27,705 nt of DNA from Bacteroidales bacterium UBA6360 (GCA_002440085.1 DJRM01000032.1:12239-39943), one strand, 5' to 3'. Shown: positions 16,701 to 22,522, counted from the stretch's first letter. The notes: a model not told the origin generated them from the letters alone. Translations and numbers: made by a program.

Positions 16701-17059
16701 GCCTCACCGAGCTGAAGCTTGTCTTCCTTGAGGTCGATGTTGAGGCTGAATGCCTCAGCAAGCTGGAGGGTGATGTCAGTGTAGGTGAGTGTCTGGTAAC
16801 CAAGGCAGGACGCCTCCACTGAGTAAGGACCGCCGGCACGCATACCGTTGATGACGTAACGGCCCTGATTGTTTGTAACGGCATTGTACTGAGTACCTGA
16901 TTCAGTGTGCGTTGCAATCACAACGGCGCCGATTACGGCATTTCCGTTCTCATCTGCAACACGACCGTTAAGACTTGATGTAGTGACCTGCGCGAAAGAG
17001 GTCACACCCAAAAGAACCGCTGCCAAGGCAGTCAGAAAACATTTGATTGTTTGTCTCAT
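13730..17059 (-). CDS. Oar-like TonB-dependent receptor
   Basis: The 1109-aa product has a signal peptide ending TSFAQ (about residue 24), a carboxypeptidase-regulatory-like sandwich (about 28-115, LNGRVADENGNAVIGAVV), then a plug with VDGANFNNNFGLSD and IDAIEELQVVISPYDVRQTN, the pattern of Oar-type receptors. The remainder is a TonB-type barrel ending YMFN. Unlike the SusC protein it has no STN domain, and no SusD gene follows; the partner is the BACON/OB lipoprotein downstream. Oar proteins are large outer-membrane barrels, in some species needed for export or for uptake of large molecules; the role here is unassigned. The promoter at 17100-17131 fits a 5' leader of about 35 nt. Confidence 0.93.
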   Translation of the reverse strand: MRQTIKCFLTALAAVLLGVTSFAQVTTSSLNGRVADENGNAVIGAVVIATHTESGTQYNAVTNNQGRYVINGMRAGGPYSVEASCLGYQTLTYTDITLQLAEAFSLNIDLKEDKLQLGEAIVIAAPSSKFSAEKNGAATNISGKQIESLPTISRSISDVTRLSPYGGNGMSFAGTDGRTANFTVDGANFNNNFGLSDKLPGGGSPISIDAIEELQVVISPYDVRQTNFIGGGVNAITKSGTNTFKGSAYVYHRNENMRGNTVSGVEIAGARERDRSTTYGMTLGGPIIKNKLFFFVNAEYTKTPTVAVRWRASEDGVGNSDKYLSYAKADDMKRLSEFVKDKYGYDTGSYTDFPADESNLKILARLDWNINDKNRLAVRYNYTNNTSWSGPNASSMDGGTRSAFARTSLYGMSYANSMYSQNNLVHSVSLDLNSKITDNLSNQFLATFSKLDDVRGTNSDEFPFIDIMDGTGTNTPYISLGYELFTWNNAVHNTIANIKDDLVYYVGNHKITGGLNYEYQMADNAYMRNGTGYYRYRSLNDFMTGAAPEVVCLTYGYDGEKNPAARVQFHKVGLYAQDEWSALDNFKLTYGLRLDGLFFDNGDLKTNNKIKALSYYPKSYGYTEQHIDTGKWPSASVTVSPRVGFNWDILRDKSLTLRGGTGLFSGRLPLVFFTNMPTNSGMVQYAAQINGSTKTSKINGYTGLATEKGYIDMNQFAGGLKTKDGKATTEALYDALVAMGYPTTAGDGTIPSSISAVDPKFKMPQVWKTSLALDYNFPTSFPFSISAEGIFNKTINGVTISDWSMRQVDGFARWHGADNRPIYPSDFRTTTKAFVLENTNKGYGYSANVTLNIRPIEELSFMAAYTHTASKELTGLPGSNAESAFTYVPTVEGPNNIKLHNSQYVTPDRVVASGTYHDKCGNHFSLIYEAFRGGYNYSYMLSNDMNGDGYKYDALYIPTDEQVANNEFRFVSESDRDRFMDYVHNNKYLKKHQGEYAEAYSLYSPWVHRFDFSYKHDFKVKVGKSMNTLQLSFDIKNLANIFSSRFGVIKQLNPDLNDGRILKYDSTDADGYPVFSTPKKVNGSVQTFTPYTSIGQCWYASVGIKYMFN

Positions 17060-17099
17060 AAGGGTTGAATTAATGAAAAATGTTTTTGGTTTTATCGCG

Positions 17100-17131
17100 C
17101 AAATGTATGTCAGAATTGCGACTTTAAGAAA
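17100..17131 (-). promoter_or_regulatory. Promoter of Oar-like receptor operon
   Basis: On the minus strand, TTTC (17131-17128), a 20-nt spacer and TACATTTG (17107-17100) match the Bacteroidota -33/-7 pattern, with one mismatch in the -33 box. The start codon at 17059 is 41 bp downstream of the -7 box. Confidence 0.6.
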
Positions 17132-17177
17132 TTATACCGCAATATTTTGAAAAATTATCGGTTTTTACGATTTTTTC

Positions 17178-17207
17178 TTTGAGATATTAATTTTTTGCGT
17201 ACCTTTG
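17178..17207 (+). promoter_or_regulatory. Promoter of metK
   Basis: TTTG (17178-17181), an 18-nt spacer and TACCTTTG (17200-17207) match both Bacteroidota consensus boxes exactly. Transcription would start near 17214, giving a leader of about 160 nt that contains the riboswitch and terminator ahead of metK. Confidence 0.8.
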
Positions 17208-17238
17208 CACTCCCATTCGGAAACGTGATGGGGAACGA

Positions 17239-17310
17239 AATATGTGGAGAGATTTGTCTGCTTGCAACCACTCGAAAAAATGCTAAAATGTGATGAAGGT
17301 CACAGACCTG
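17239..17310 (+). ncRNA. SAM-II-like riboswitch aptamer in metK leader
   Basis: The leader holds the conserved blocks of the SAM-II (SAM_alpha, metA-motif) aptamer in order: GTGG (17244-17247), GATTTG (17251-17256), GCTTGC (17260-17265), CCAC closing the first helix (17268-17271), an A-rich linker, and GCTAAA (17282-17287). SAM-II forms a pseudoknot that binds S-adenosylmethionine; sitting before the SAM synthetase gene gives product feedback. The 3' pseudoknot pairing is less clear than the rest: a candidate is TCTG (17257-17260) with CAGA (17303-17306). The exact 3' border is uncertain. The class is best known from Alphaproteobacteria, so a covariance search is the decisive test. Confidence 0.7.
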
Positions 17311-17330
17311 ACAGTGTGTTTTTATAGCGG

Positions 17331-17368
17331 CTTCACATATTTCTGAATATGTGGAGTTTTTATTTTTA
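17331..17368 (+). terminator. Riboswitch-controlled intrinsic terminator before metK
   Basis: CTTCACATATT (17331-17341) pairs with AATATGTGGAG (17346-17356) around TCTG, giving an 11-bp stem with one G-T pair, followed by TTTTTATTTTTA. It ends 7 bp before the metK ATG. The 3' strand is an exact copy of 17239-17249 in the aptamer region, so the 5' strand can pair with either copy. Confidence 0.82.
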
Positions 17369-17374
17369 CGCTAT

Positions 17375-18724
17375 ATGAACAACTATCTATTTACTTCGGA
17401 GTCTGTTTCCGAGGGACATCCGGACAAGGTTTCGGACCAGATTTCAGACGCCATACTTGACGAATTTCTCAGACAGGACCCGGAGGCGAAGGTTGCCTGC
17501 GAGACTTTCTGCTCCACTGGGCTTGTGATTGTGGGGGGCGAGGTGCGCTCGGAGGACGCATACGTCGACATACAGAAGGTCGTGCGCGAGACAGTGAACC
17601 GCATCGGCTACAACAAGGCTGAGTATCGCTTCGACGGGAACTCGTGCGGAGTTATGAGCACGCTTCACGAGCAGTCATCCGACATCAACCGGGGCGTGGT
17701 CGGAAAGGGCAGGAGCGTCGAGGACGAGGCCGACGCACAGGGTGCCGGAGATCAGGGAATGATGTTCGGATATGCAAACCGGGAGACCGAGGACTACATG
17801 CCCCTCCCCCTCTATCTTTCGCATCTCGCGCTCCGCGTGCTCGCGAGGATACGACGCGAGAAGGATTCGAGGATGCCGTATCTCCGTCCGGACGCGAAGT
17901 CCCAGTTTACGATAGAATATGACGGAGGGACGGGAAAACCGGTGCGGGTTCATACGATTGTGATTTCCACCCAGCACGACGAGTTCCTTCCTGACGATTT
18001 CTTCATGCAGTCGAAGATACGCAAGGACGTGGAGGAGATTCTGATTCCGGAAATGCTCAAGGAACTGCATCCCGACACCGCGGCTCTGTTCCACGGCGTG
18101 TTTGACGCGCACGAGAACCCGCAGGGCTTCATCCTTCATGTGAACCCGACCGGCAAGTTCGTCATCGGCGGCCCGCACGGGGACACTGGTCTCACCGGAC
18201 GCAAGATTATCGTCGACACCTACGGAGGACGCGGAGCCCACGGCGGCGGAGCCTTCTCGGGAAAGGATCCGTCAAAGGTTGACCGCTCGGCGGCATACGC
18301 AGCTCGCTACATCGCGAAGAATCTCGTGGCGGCAGGAGTTGCGGACGAACTGCTCGTCCAGATTTCCTACGCAATCGGCGTGGCGCGCCCGGTCAGCATA
18401 TTCGTGAACAGCTACGGCACCTCGGCAATTGACGCAGCGGGCGTGCAGGGCTCCGAGTTCAAGGGCAAACCATTCAGCGATGCCTTCATCGCCGAGAAAA
18501 TCGGTGAGCTGTTCGATCTGCGCCCGGCGAAAATTATCGAGAAGTTTGGCCTTAAGAACCCGATTTACGAGCCGACCGCAGCCTACGGCCACGTGGGCCG
18601 CAAGCCATACCGGGCCGAGGTCGAACTCGTCCGACACGGAGTCCGCACCCGCAAGGAAGTCCAGTTCTTCGGCTGGGAGCTCCTCGACAGCGTGAAACTT
18701 GTCAGGGAGGCGTTCGGGCTGTAA
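17375..18724 (+). CDS. metK: S-adenosylmethionine synthetase
   Basis: The enzyme joins methionine and ATP to make S-adenosylmethionine, the general methyl donor, in the cytoplasm. ATG 17375 is chosen over 17351 because the family begins with MNNYLFTSESVSEGHPDKVS and because 17351 lies inside the terminator stem. The 449-aa product is in the upper part of the family range. It carries the ATP-binding motif GAGDQG (123-128) and the phosphate-binding GGGAFSGKD (290-298), and HPDK near the N-terminus provides an active-site His and Asp. Regulation is apparent from the leader: a consensus promoter, a SAM-II-like aptamer and an intrinsic terminator. It is transcribed away from the Oar-like operon. 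Downstream lies the AT-rich accessory segment. Confidence 0.98.
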   Translation: MNNYLFTSESVSEGHPDKVSDQISDAILDEFLRQDPEAKVACETFCSTGLVIVGGEVRSEDAYVDIQKVVRETVNRIGYNKAEYRFDGNSCGVMSTLHEQSSDINRGVVGKGRSVEDEADAQGAGDQGMMFGYANRETEDYMPLPLYLSHLALRVLARIRREKDSRMPYLRPDAKSQFTIEYDGGTGKPVRVHTIVISTQHDEFLPDDFFMQSKIRKDVEEILIPEMLKELHPDTAALFHGVFDAHENPQGFILHVNPTGKFVIGGPHGDTGLTGRKIIVDTYGGRGAHGGGAFSGKDPSKVDRSAAYAARYIAKNLVAAGVADELLVQISYAIGVARPVSIFVNSYGTSAIDAAGVQGSEFKGKPFSDAFIAEKIGELFDLRPAKIIEKFGLKNPIYEPTAAYGHVGRKPYRAEVELVRHGVRTRKEVQFFGWELLDSVKLVREAFGL

Positions 18725-18907
18725 GGCGACCGCATGCGGGGCAAAGAAAAATCCGAGCGGCAATTCCCTTATTCAGCCAAAACACAGTAAAAAGCAGAGG
18801 TTTTGGCCAAATAAAAATTTTAAAACAGCCCAAACTGAGGTATTTGACCTTGTTTTGGCTGTTTTAAGTTTGACATTGCCTTATTTTGCAGATTTTCGAG
18901 ATTTCCA
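18725..18907. other. AT-rich non-coding stretch with GTTTTGGC repeats
   Basis: There is no gene here. The segment after the metK stop changes to AT-rich sequence at about 18770. It contains GCCAAAAC (18776-18783) and its complement GTTTTGGC at 18800-18807 and again at 18852-18859. A larger inverted repeat pairs TTAAAACAGCC (18820-18830) with GGCTGTTTTAA (18857-18867). CATTGCCTTATTTT occurs at 18874-18887 and again at 18906-18919. This is probably the left border of the acquired segment; no integrase or transposase is nearby. Confidence 0.6.
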
Positions 18908-19099
18908 TTGCCTTATTTTACAACTGAGACCAAAGGCGATGACCGGGACAATTCCGATAGCCGCAACAAGATTGAACTTGGAAAGGCGTGGGAAAACAAA
19001 GCCGGAGACATGTACCACTACTACATGGTCTTTGACAACAAAAAGGTAGATGATGCCCTTACGGTGGCAGAGTTGATCGAAAGGATCAAACAGCTTTAG
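18908..19099 (+). pseudogene. C-terminal remnant of a restriction-type helicase/nuclease
   Basis: A 63-codon frame without a normal start (first possible start TTG 18908) reads LPYFTTETKGDDRDNSDSRN and later MYHYYMVFDNKK. This resembles the extreme C-terminus of DEAD/DEAH-box restriction subunits of the type III Res kind, where E-x-K (here ETK) is part of the PD-(D/E)XK nuclease motif. The helicase domains and the catalytic Asp upstream are missing, so the fragment cannot be active. It sits after a 14-bp direct repeat that may mark the deletion junction. The family assignment comes from memory of motif patterns and should be checked by a profile search. Confidence 0.45.
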
Positions 19100-19162
19100 G
19101 ACTATGGCAAATAAGATTTATCTTGTGATGATATAGGAAAAATGTTTGGAACATCGCGAAAA

Positions 19163-19180
19163 GTTTGGATATATCCGAAC
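19163..19180. promoter_or_regulatory. Palindromic operator in toxin-antitoxin promoter
   Basis: GTTTGGATATATCCGAAC is an 18-bp palindrome with one mismatched pair (8 of 9 positions match) and a perfect core GGATATATCC. It overlaps the -33 box and spacer of the promoter ahead of the toxin gene, the usual place for the binding site of an XRE antitoxin that represses its own operon. Confidence 0.6.
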
Positions 19181-19195
19181 TATTCACCACTTTTG
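19164..19195 (+). promoter_or_regulatory. Promoter of toxin-antitoxin operon
   Basis: TTTG (19164-19167), a 20-nt spacer and CACTTTTG (19188-19195, one mismatch to TAnnTTTG) predict transcription from about 19202. That is downstream of ATG 19142 and upstream of ATG 19226, which supports 19226 as the toxin start. Confidence 0.5.
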
Positions 19196-19225
19196 CACAC
19201 AATTTGGAACGAAACATGTAAATCA

Positions 19226-19708
19226 ATGAAGTTTGACATCATCAACATAGAAGAATTCTCTGGGCAAAAGGCTCAGATCTATTCCATTATGTACGAAGAT
19301 GATGATATGACTTTGATGGATCATTTCTTTGAAGATAATTCAGAGGAACATCAAGAGGACTTGGAAGAGATGGCATCAAAACTTCGTGTGATGGGAAATG
19401 ATTTTGGTTGTCGGTCGCACTATTTTAAAGAGAATGAAGGCGCGCCTGCCGATGGCGTAGTTGCCCTGCGATGCCATCAGATGCGGCTATATTGCCTTCG
19501 ATATGATAACACATGTATTTTCATTGGTTCGGGAGGATATAAACCGCCAGGCATAAGAGCATATCAAGAAGATCCTTTCTTAAATTCAAAGGCCGAAGAA
19601 ATGAAAAAAATAGCAGCCTGTATAAATAAAGCGATAATAGAAAAGGATCTAAAGGTAAGAGATGATGGAACACTCGATATATCTGAATTTATTGAATTAG
19701 AAATATGA
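19226..19708 (+). CDS. Putative RelE/HigB-like toxin of a TA module
   Basis: The 160-aa product (ATG 19226; ATG 19142 would add 28 residues but lies upstream of the promoter and operator) is not a protein I can name with certainty. Its second half looks like the RelE/HigB fold: two beta strands rich in basic and aromatic residues (VVALRCHQMRLYCLRYDNT), then a strand with IFIGSGGYK, then a helix (SKAEEMKKIAACINKAI). Toxins of this fold cleave mRNA on the ribosome. About 60 acidic residues precede the core, longer than a minimal HigB of about 100 aa. The stop overlaps the start of the XRE gene by 4 bp (ATGA). Toxin-before-antitoxin order, tight overlap and an upstream palindrome support a HigBA-type module. 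Confidence 0.55.
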   Translation: MKFDIINIEEFSGQKAQIYSIMYEDDDMTLMDHFFEDNSEEHQEDLEEMASKLRVMGNDFGCRSHYFKENEGAPADGVVALRCHQMRLYCLRYDNTCIFIGSGGYKPPGIRAYQEDPFLNSKAEEMKKIAACINKAIIEKDLKVRDDGTLDISEFIELEI

Positions 19709-20133
19709 CGACAAGAAGAAAACCCTCAGCAAGCCTGACAAGAATCATGAACAATATCGACGAAGATAAACTTCGCCGTACCAGGGATCGTATGCTTGTC
19801 GCCAACAAAATCGCGGATGCTTTAAAGGCAAAGGGTATCTCCCAGAAAAGATTCTCTGAAATGGCGGGCAGAAGCGAATCAGAAGTTTCGGAATGGCTTT
19901 CCGGTGACAGGAATTTTACCATTGACACGCTTTCTGATATCCAAAAGTTCCTTGGCATTGATTTACTTAACACATCCTCAATACGTACTTCTCCAGTCTC
20001 GAAAGATGCATCAAGAATGAAGGTGGCAAAAAGAAGAACTCCTGTGGCCTATGATATGAGTGACATATTAATAGCGTCAGTGTCTAACGGTTGGTTATCC
20101 GCGACACGGTCGGAACTCTCTGTTGCACTTTAA
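19705..20133 (+). CDS. XRE-family antitoxin/regulator with C-terminal tail
   Basis: The 142-aa product contains a Cro/C1-type helix-turn-helix at about 33-86 (KIADALKAKGISQKRFSEMA, then SESEVSEWLSGDRNFTIDTL), typical of HigA-like antitoxins that bind the toxin and repress the operon. Residues 90-142 form an extra tail with scattered hydrophobics and one Trp (DMSDILIASVSNGWL). In mycobacterial TAC systems a C-terminal extension of HigA, the chaperone-addiction domain, makes the antitoxin depend on a SecB-like chaperone; this tail, with a SecB-like gene downstream, could play that part. That is inference by analogy. The likely DNA target is the palindrome at 19163-19180. Confidence 0.82.
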   Translation: MTTRRKPSASLTRIMNNIDEDKLRRTRDRMLVANKIADALKAKGISQKRFSEMAGRSESEVSEWLSGDRNFTIDTLSDIQKFLGIDLLNTSSIRTSPVSKDASRMKVAKRRTPVAYDMSDILIASVSNGWLSATRSELSVAL

Positions 20134-20308
20134 GAAATCTTCAAAAAATAACTTGCATCATCTTGTAGTTTCTTTTTGGTCTATATCCCTTTTCTCATCA
20201 GTCATGTACCTCCACCAGTACACACCCTCTTCCAAAAGAAATTTATACTAAAAAATAAATCCACAATCTGAGGCAACTTATTTTTTCACATTTCTAAGCT
20301 TAAAGAAC
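20134..20308. other. Intergenic region between antitoxin and SecB-like gene
   Basis: This AT-rich, 175-bp gap has no gene. It contains TTTGG (20175-20179) and TATATCC (20182-20188), a degenerate copy of the upstream operator with one extra base in the middle, and a small inverted repeat TGTAC/GTACA (20205-20209, 20218-20222). No convincing -7 box was found, so it is open whether the SecB-like gene has its own promoter. Confidence 0.4.
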
Positions 20309-20737
20309 ATGGAAATTAAATATAGGCTGGAATCAATAGCCGAGACCGAGTTCAAAATAGATTATGACTTTGATTATTCCGGGTTTATCCCAGAGAACCT
20401 CAAGGTTCAAGTAGGGCACGACATAAAACCTGTTATGGATAAAGATCAGGTCGTGGTCAAGGCAAAGGCTTCGTTAGTATATGGTGATGAAGAAGTTGAA
20501 TTGGCGACAAACACGGTCAGTATGCGCTTTGGCCTATCTCCGATAAAAGAAATCATCACGTTAAAAGACGACGGGACTTTCTCCACACAGAATGCCCTCG
20601 TTCTTGATACCTTCCTTGTGACAGCAATAGGTGCGCTTAGAGGAATAATGATGAAAAACCTTAAAGGTACCCCTCTTGAAGCATACTCATTGCCCCTGAT
20701 TCCGATGGAACATTTCAGAGCGAATAACAAGAAATAG
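20309..20737 (+). CDS. SecB-like chaperone, candidate TAC partner
   Basis: The 142-aa product matches the layout of SecB rather than any other fold I recognise. It has an N-terminal set of beta strands (YRLESIAETEFKIDYDFDYS, VKAKASLVYGDEEVELATNT), a linker, then a C-terminal helix and Pro-rich hook (ALRGIMMKNLKGTPLEAYSLPLIPMEHF, given here in pieces: ALRGIMMKNLKG, TPLEAYSLPL, IPMEHF) comparable to the ARE...RG.FP...L.PVNF region of SecB. SecB holds precursor proteins unfolded; SecB-like proteins encoded beside HigBA protect and fold the antitoxin. It is on the same strand as the antitoxin, 175 bp downstream. Sequence identity to true SecB is low by eye, so a structural or profile comparison is needed. 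Confidence 0.55.
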   Translation: MEIKYRLESIAETEFKIDYDFDYSGFIPENLKVQVGHDIKPVMDKDQVVVKAKASLVYGDEEVELATNTVSMRFGLSPIKEIITLKDDGTFSTQNALVLDTFLVTAIGALRGIMMKNLKGTPLEAYSLPLIPMEHFRANNKK

Positions 20738-20757
20738 TGGGGTATATTTCCAATTAA

Positions 20758-21774
20758 TCAAACTTCCGTCCAGTGGATGCGTATGCCACGGCGTTCCATG
20801 CCGCGGAACCAGGTCATCTGGCGCTTGGCGAACTGGTGGATGGCTATGGCGAGACGGGACTTCATCTCTTCATAGCTGATGTCTCCCTTTATATATAAGG
20901 TGACGAACTTGTATTCAAGGCCATAGTAAATGAGGTCCTCGGCTGGAATGGGGGCGCGGGCGGGAATGAGCCGGCCCGTCAGCGGGTCGGTGTGCTCCGG
21001 GATGCCTTCGAGAAGGCTGCGGATTTCCTCGACCATGCCTTCACTCAGGCGAGTGTCGAGACGGGCGTCGATGCGGGCGTTGCGGACTTCACGGGTGACG
21101 AGCGTGCCGATGTAATAGGCCTTCTTCGGGAGATATGCCGTGCGGCTTACGGGGTGTTCCGACTCATAGACGGCTATTTCGAGGGCGCGGATGAGGCGCT
21201 TGCGGGTGTCGTAGTCGGTGCTGCTGTGCAGCGGTTTGAGGGCGGCGAGCTTCTCGATGAGCTCCTCAGTCGGGAGCTTTTCCATTGCCTCACGAAGTAC
21301 CTTGTTTTCAGGGACATCCGGAAGGGAGTAGCCGCAGGTGGCCGCCTCGACATAGAGTCCGGAGCCGCCACAAAGAATCGGGATGCAGCCACGGGAGCGG
21401 ATGTCACGGTAGGCGGATTCAAAGTCCCGCTGATATTCGTAGATGTTGTATTTCGTCCCGGCATCGACGACGTCCATCAGATGCCACGGAATTTCCTCAT
21501 ACTCCGCCAAATCCTTTCCCGTACCGACGTCCATTCCCCTGTAGACCTGACGCGAGTCGGCGGAAATTATCTCCGCGACCTGTTTTCCCGCGAGGCGGTT
21601 GATTTTCCTTGCGAGCGACACGGCATATTTCGTTTTCCCGGAGGCGGTGGGTCCGATGACGCAGATTATGTCGATTTCTCCGGATACATACCTACTATAT
21701 GTGTCAGCGACATCAATATCTTCCGCTTCAGGAAGCGGAGCAGGCTCGGGTATGGGGATGAAATTTTTCTTCAT
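20758..21774 (-). CDS. miaA: tRNA dimethylallyltransferase
   Basis: MiaA transfers a dimethylallyl group to N6 of A37 in tRNAs that read codons starting with U, helping codon-anticodon pairing. The 338-aa product has the P-loop GPTASGKT (41-48) and the second conserved block SADSRQVYRGMDVGTGK (71-87), then GGSGLYVEA and DTRKRLIRALE. About 35 residues before the P-loop exceed the usual MiaA N-terminus by roughly 30 residues (IPIPEPAPLPEAEDIDVAD); they are acidic and Pro-rich and could be an extension or a misplaced start, but no internal Met occurs before the P-loop. The gene diverges from smpB with 156 bp between, and its promoter overlaps that of smpB. Confidence 0.96.
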   Translation of the reverse strand: MKKNFIPIPEPAPLPEAEDIDVADTYSRYVSGEIDIICVIGPTASGKTKYAVSLARKINRLAGKQVAEIISADSRQVYRGMDVGTGKDLAEYEEIPWHLMDVVDAGTKYNIYEYQRDFESAYRDIRSRGCIPILCGGSGLYVEAATCGYSLPDVPENKVLREAMEKLPTEELIEKLAALKPLHSSTDYDTRKRLIRALEIAVYESEHPVSRTAYLPKKAYYIGTLVTREVRNARIDARLDTRLSEGMVEEIRSLLEGIPEHTDPLTGRLIPARAPIPAEDLIYYGLEYKFVTLYIKGDISYEEMKSRLAIAIHQFAKRQMTWFRGMERRGIRIHWTEV

Positions 21775-21823
21775 ATAGAATATGGAATCATATTTCGTGA
21801 CCTGTCATCTCTTCGGCAAAAAC

Positions 21824-21855
21824 ATTGTCCAGTTGACGACAAATTTATAAATTTG
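21824..21855 (+). promoter_or_regulatory. Promoter of smpB
   Basis: ATTG (21824-21827), a 20-nt spacer and TAAATTTG (21848-21855) match the Bacteroidota pattern with one mismatch in the -33 box. Transcription would start near 21862, about 70 nt before the smpB ATG. Confidence 0.6.
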
Positions 21856-21871
21856 CGGTCTATTACGCAAA
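21840..21871 (-). promoter_or_regulatory. Promoter of miaA
   Basis: On the minus strand, TTTG (21871-21868), a 20-nt spacer and TAAATTTG (21847-21840) match both boxes exactly. The -7 boxes for miaA and smpB are the two halves of the perfect palindrome CAAATTTATAAATTTG (21840-21855), so both genes start from overlapping sites. Confidence 0.7.
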
Positions 21872-21930
21872 AAATCCGCAGCCGTCGGAGCATTACGGGC
21901 GTCATACTGCGGACAGAAACAAGACAAGAT

Positions 21931-22383
21931 ATGCCAAAGGCTAAAAGCAATATAGAGATAAAGAACCGCAGGGCGTCGTTTGACTTTGAGTTCATCGAGA
22001 CCTTTCAGGCGGGAATAGTGCTGACCGGGACGGAAATCAAGTCAATCCGTGCCGGGAAGGCATCGCTCGTGGACACGTTCTGCTACTTCAACAACGGCGA
22101 GCTGTATGTCAAGAACATGCACGTGGCCGACTACTGGTGGGGCTGCTCATGGGGTGCGCACGATCCGCGCCGCGACCGCAAGCTGCTGCTGACAAAACGG
22201 GAACTATCCAAGTTGCAGCGCGCCGTCAAGGAAAAGGGTCTCACAATCATCGCCGTGAAGCTCTACATCGCCGACAACGGCTACGCCAAGCTGCTCATAG
22301 CCCTTGCACGAGGCAAGAAGGAGTATGCGAAAAGACAATCAATCAAAGAGAAAGACCTTAAACGCGAGATGGGGCGCGCCTAA
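21931..22383 (+). CDS. smpB: SsrA-binding protein, trans-translation
   Basis: SmpB binds tmRNA and brings it to stalled ribosomes, where the nascent peptide is tagged for decay. The 150-aa product starts at ATG 21931 (MPKAKSNIEIKNRRA); the frame is open far upstream, but that part is merely antisense to miaA. It shows the family motifs NRRASFDFEFIETFQAGIVL, GTEIKSIRAGKASLVDTFC and, near the end, GKKEYAKRQSIKEKDLKRE, the basic tail that enters the mRNA channel. Length is normal. The TAA stop forms the first bases of the repeat copy at 22383-22474. The tmRNA gene itself is not in the window. Confidence 0.97.
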   Translation: MPKAKSNIEIKNRRASFDFEFIETFQAGIVLTGTEIKSIRAGKASLVDTFCYFNNGELYVKNMHVADYWWGCSWGAHDPRRDRKLLLTKRELSKLQRAVKEKGLTIIAVKLYIADNGYAKLLIALARGKKEYAKRQSIKEKDLKREMGRA

Positions 22384-22474
22384 AAGGCGGTCTGCGGCGT
22401 TGGATGTCTTGATGAAATCCTCACAACCATCAGGTTGCTGCGGTATTCATCTGCACCATCCTTTTATGCATCCC
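22383..22474 (+). repeat. Stop-codon-linked repeat, copy A (degenerate)
   Basis: Beginning at the smpB stop, this segment aligns to copy B read on the other strand: AAAAGGCGGTCTGC against AAAAAGCGGATTGC, GAAATCCTCACAACC (22414-22428) and GGTTGCTGCGGT (22433-22444) identical in both, and TGCACCATCCTTTTATG near the end against a similar stretch in B. The loop of the inner hairpin CAACC/GGTTG is ATCA here. About 15-20 bases present in the distal half of B are missing. Confidence 0.75.
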
Positions 22475-22522
22475 CCTCCAAGATTCTTATCTAAAACAAT
22501 CCCGATTTCAAACACCTTGGCA

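Noticed and set aside
18728..18740. Terminator after metK at the palindrome CCGCATGCGG
   Set aside because: The palindrome has no loop and no T tract, so it is not a credible intrinsic terminator.
19142..19225. Upstream start for the toxin gene at ATG 19142
   Set aside because: The added 28 codons contain the predicted operator and promoter, so they would not be transcribed from it.
20992..22383. 463-codon open frame that would fuse an unknown N-terminus to SmpB
   Set aside because: The first 313 codons are antisense to miaA and low in family-like signal; SmpB starts at ATG 21931 with normal length and a promoter in between.
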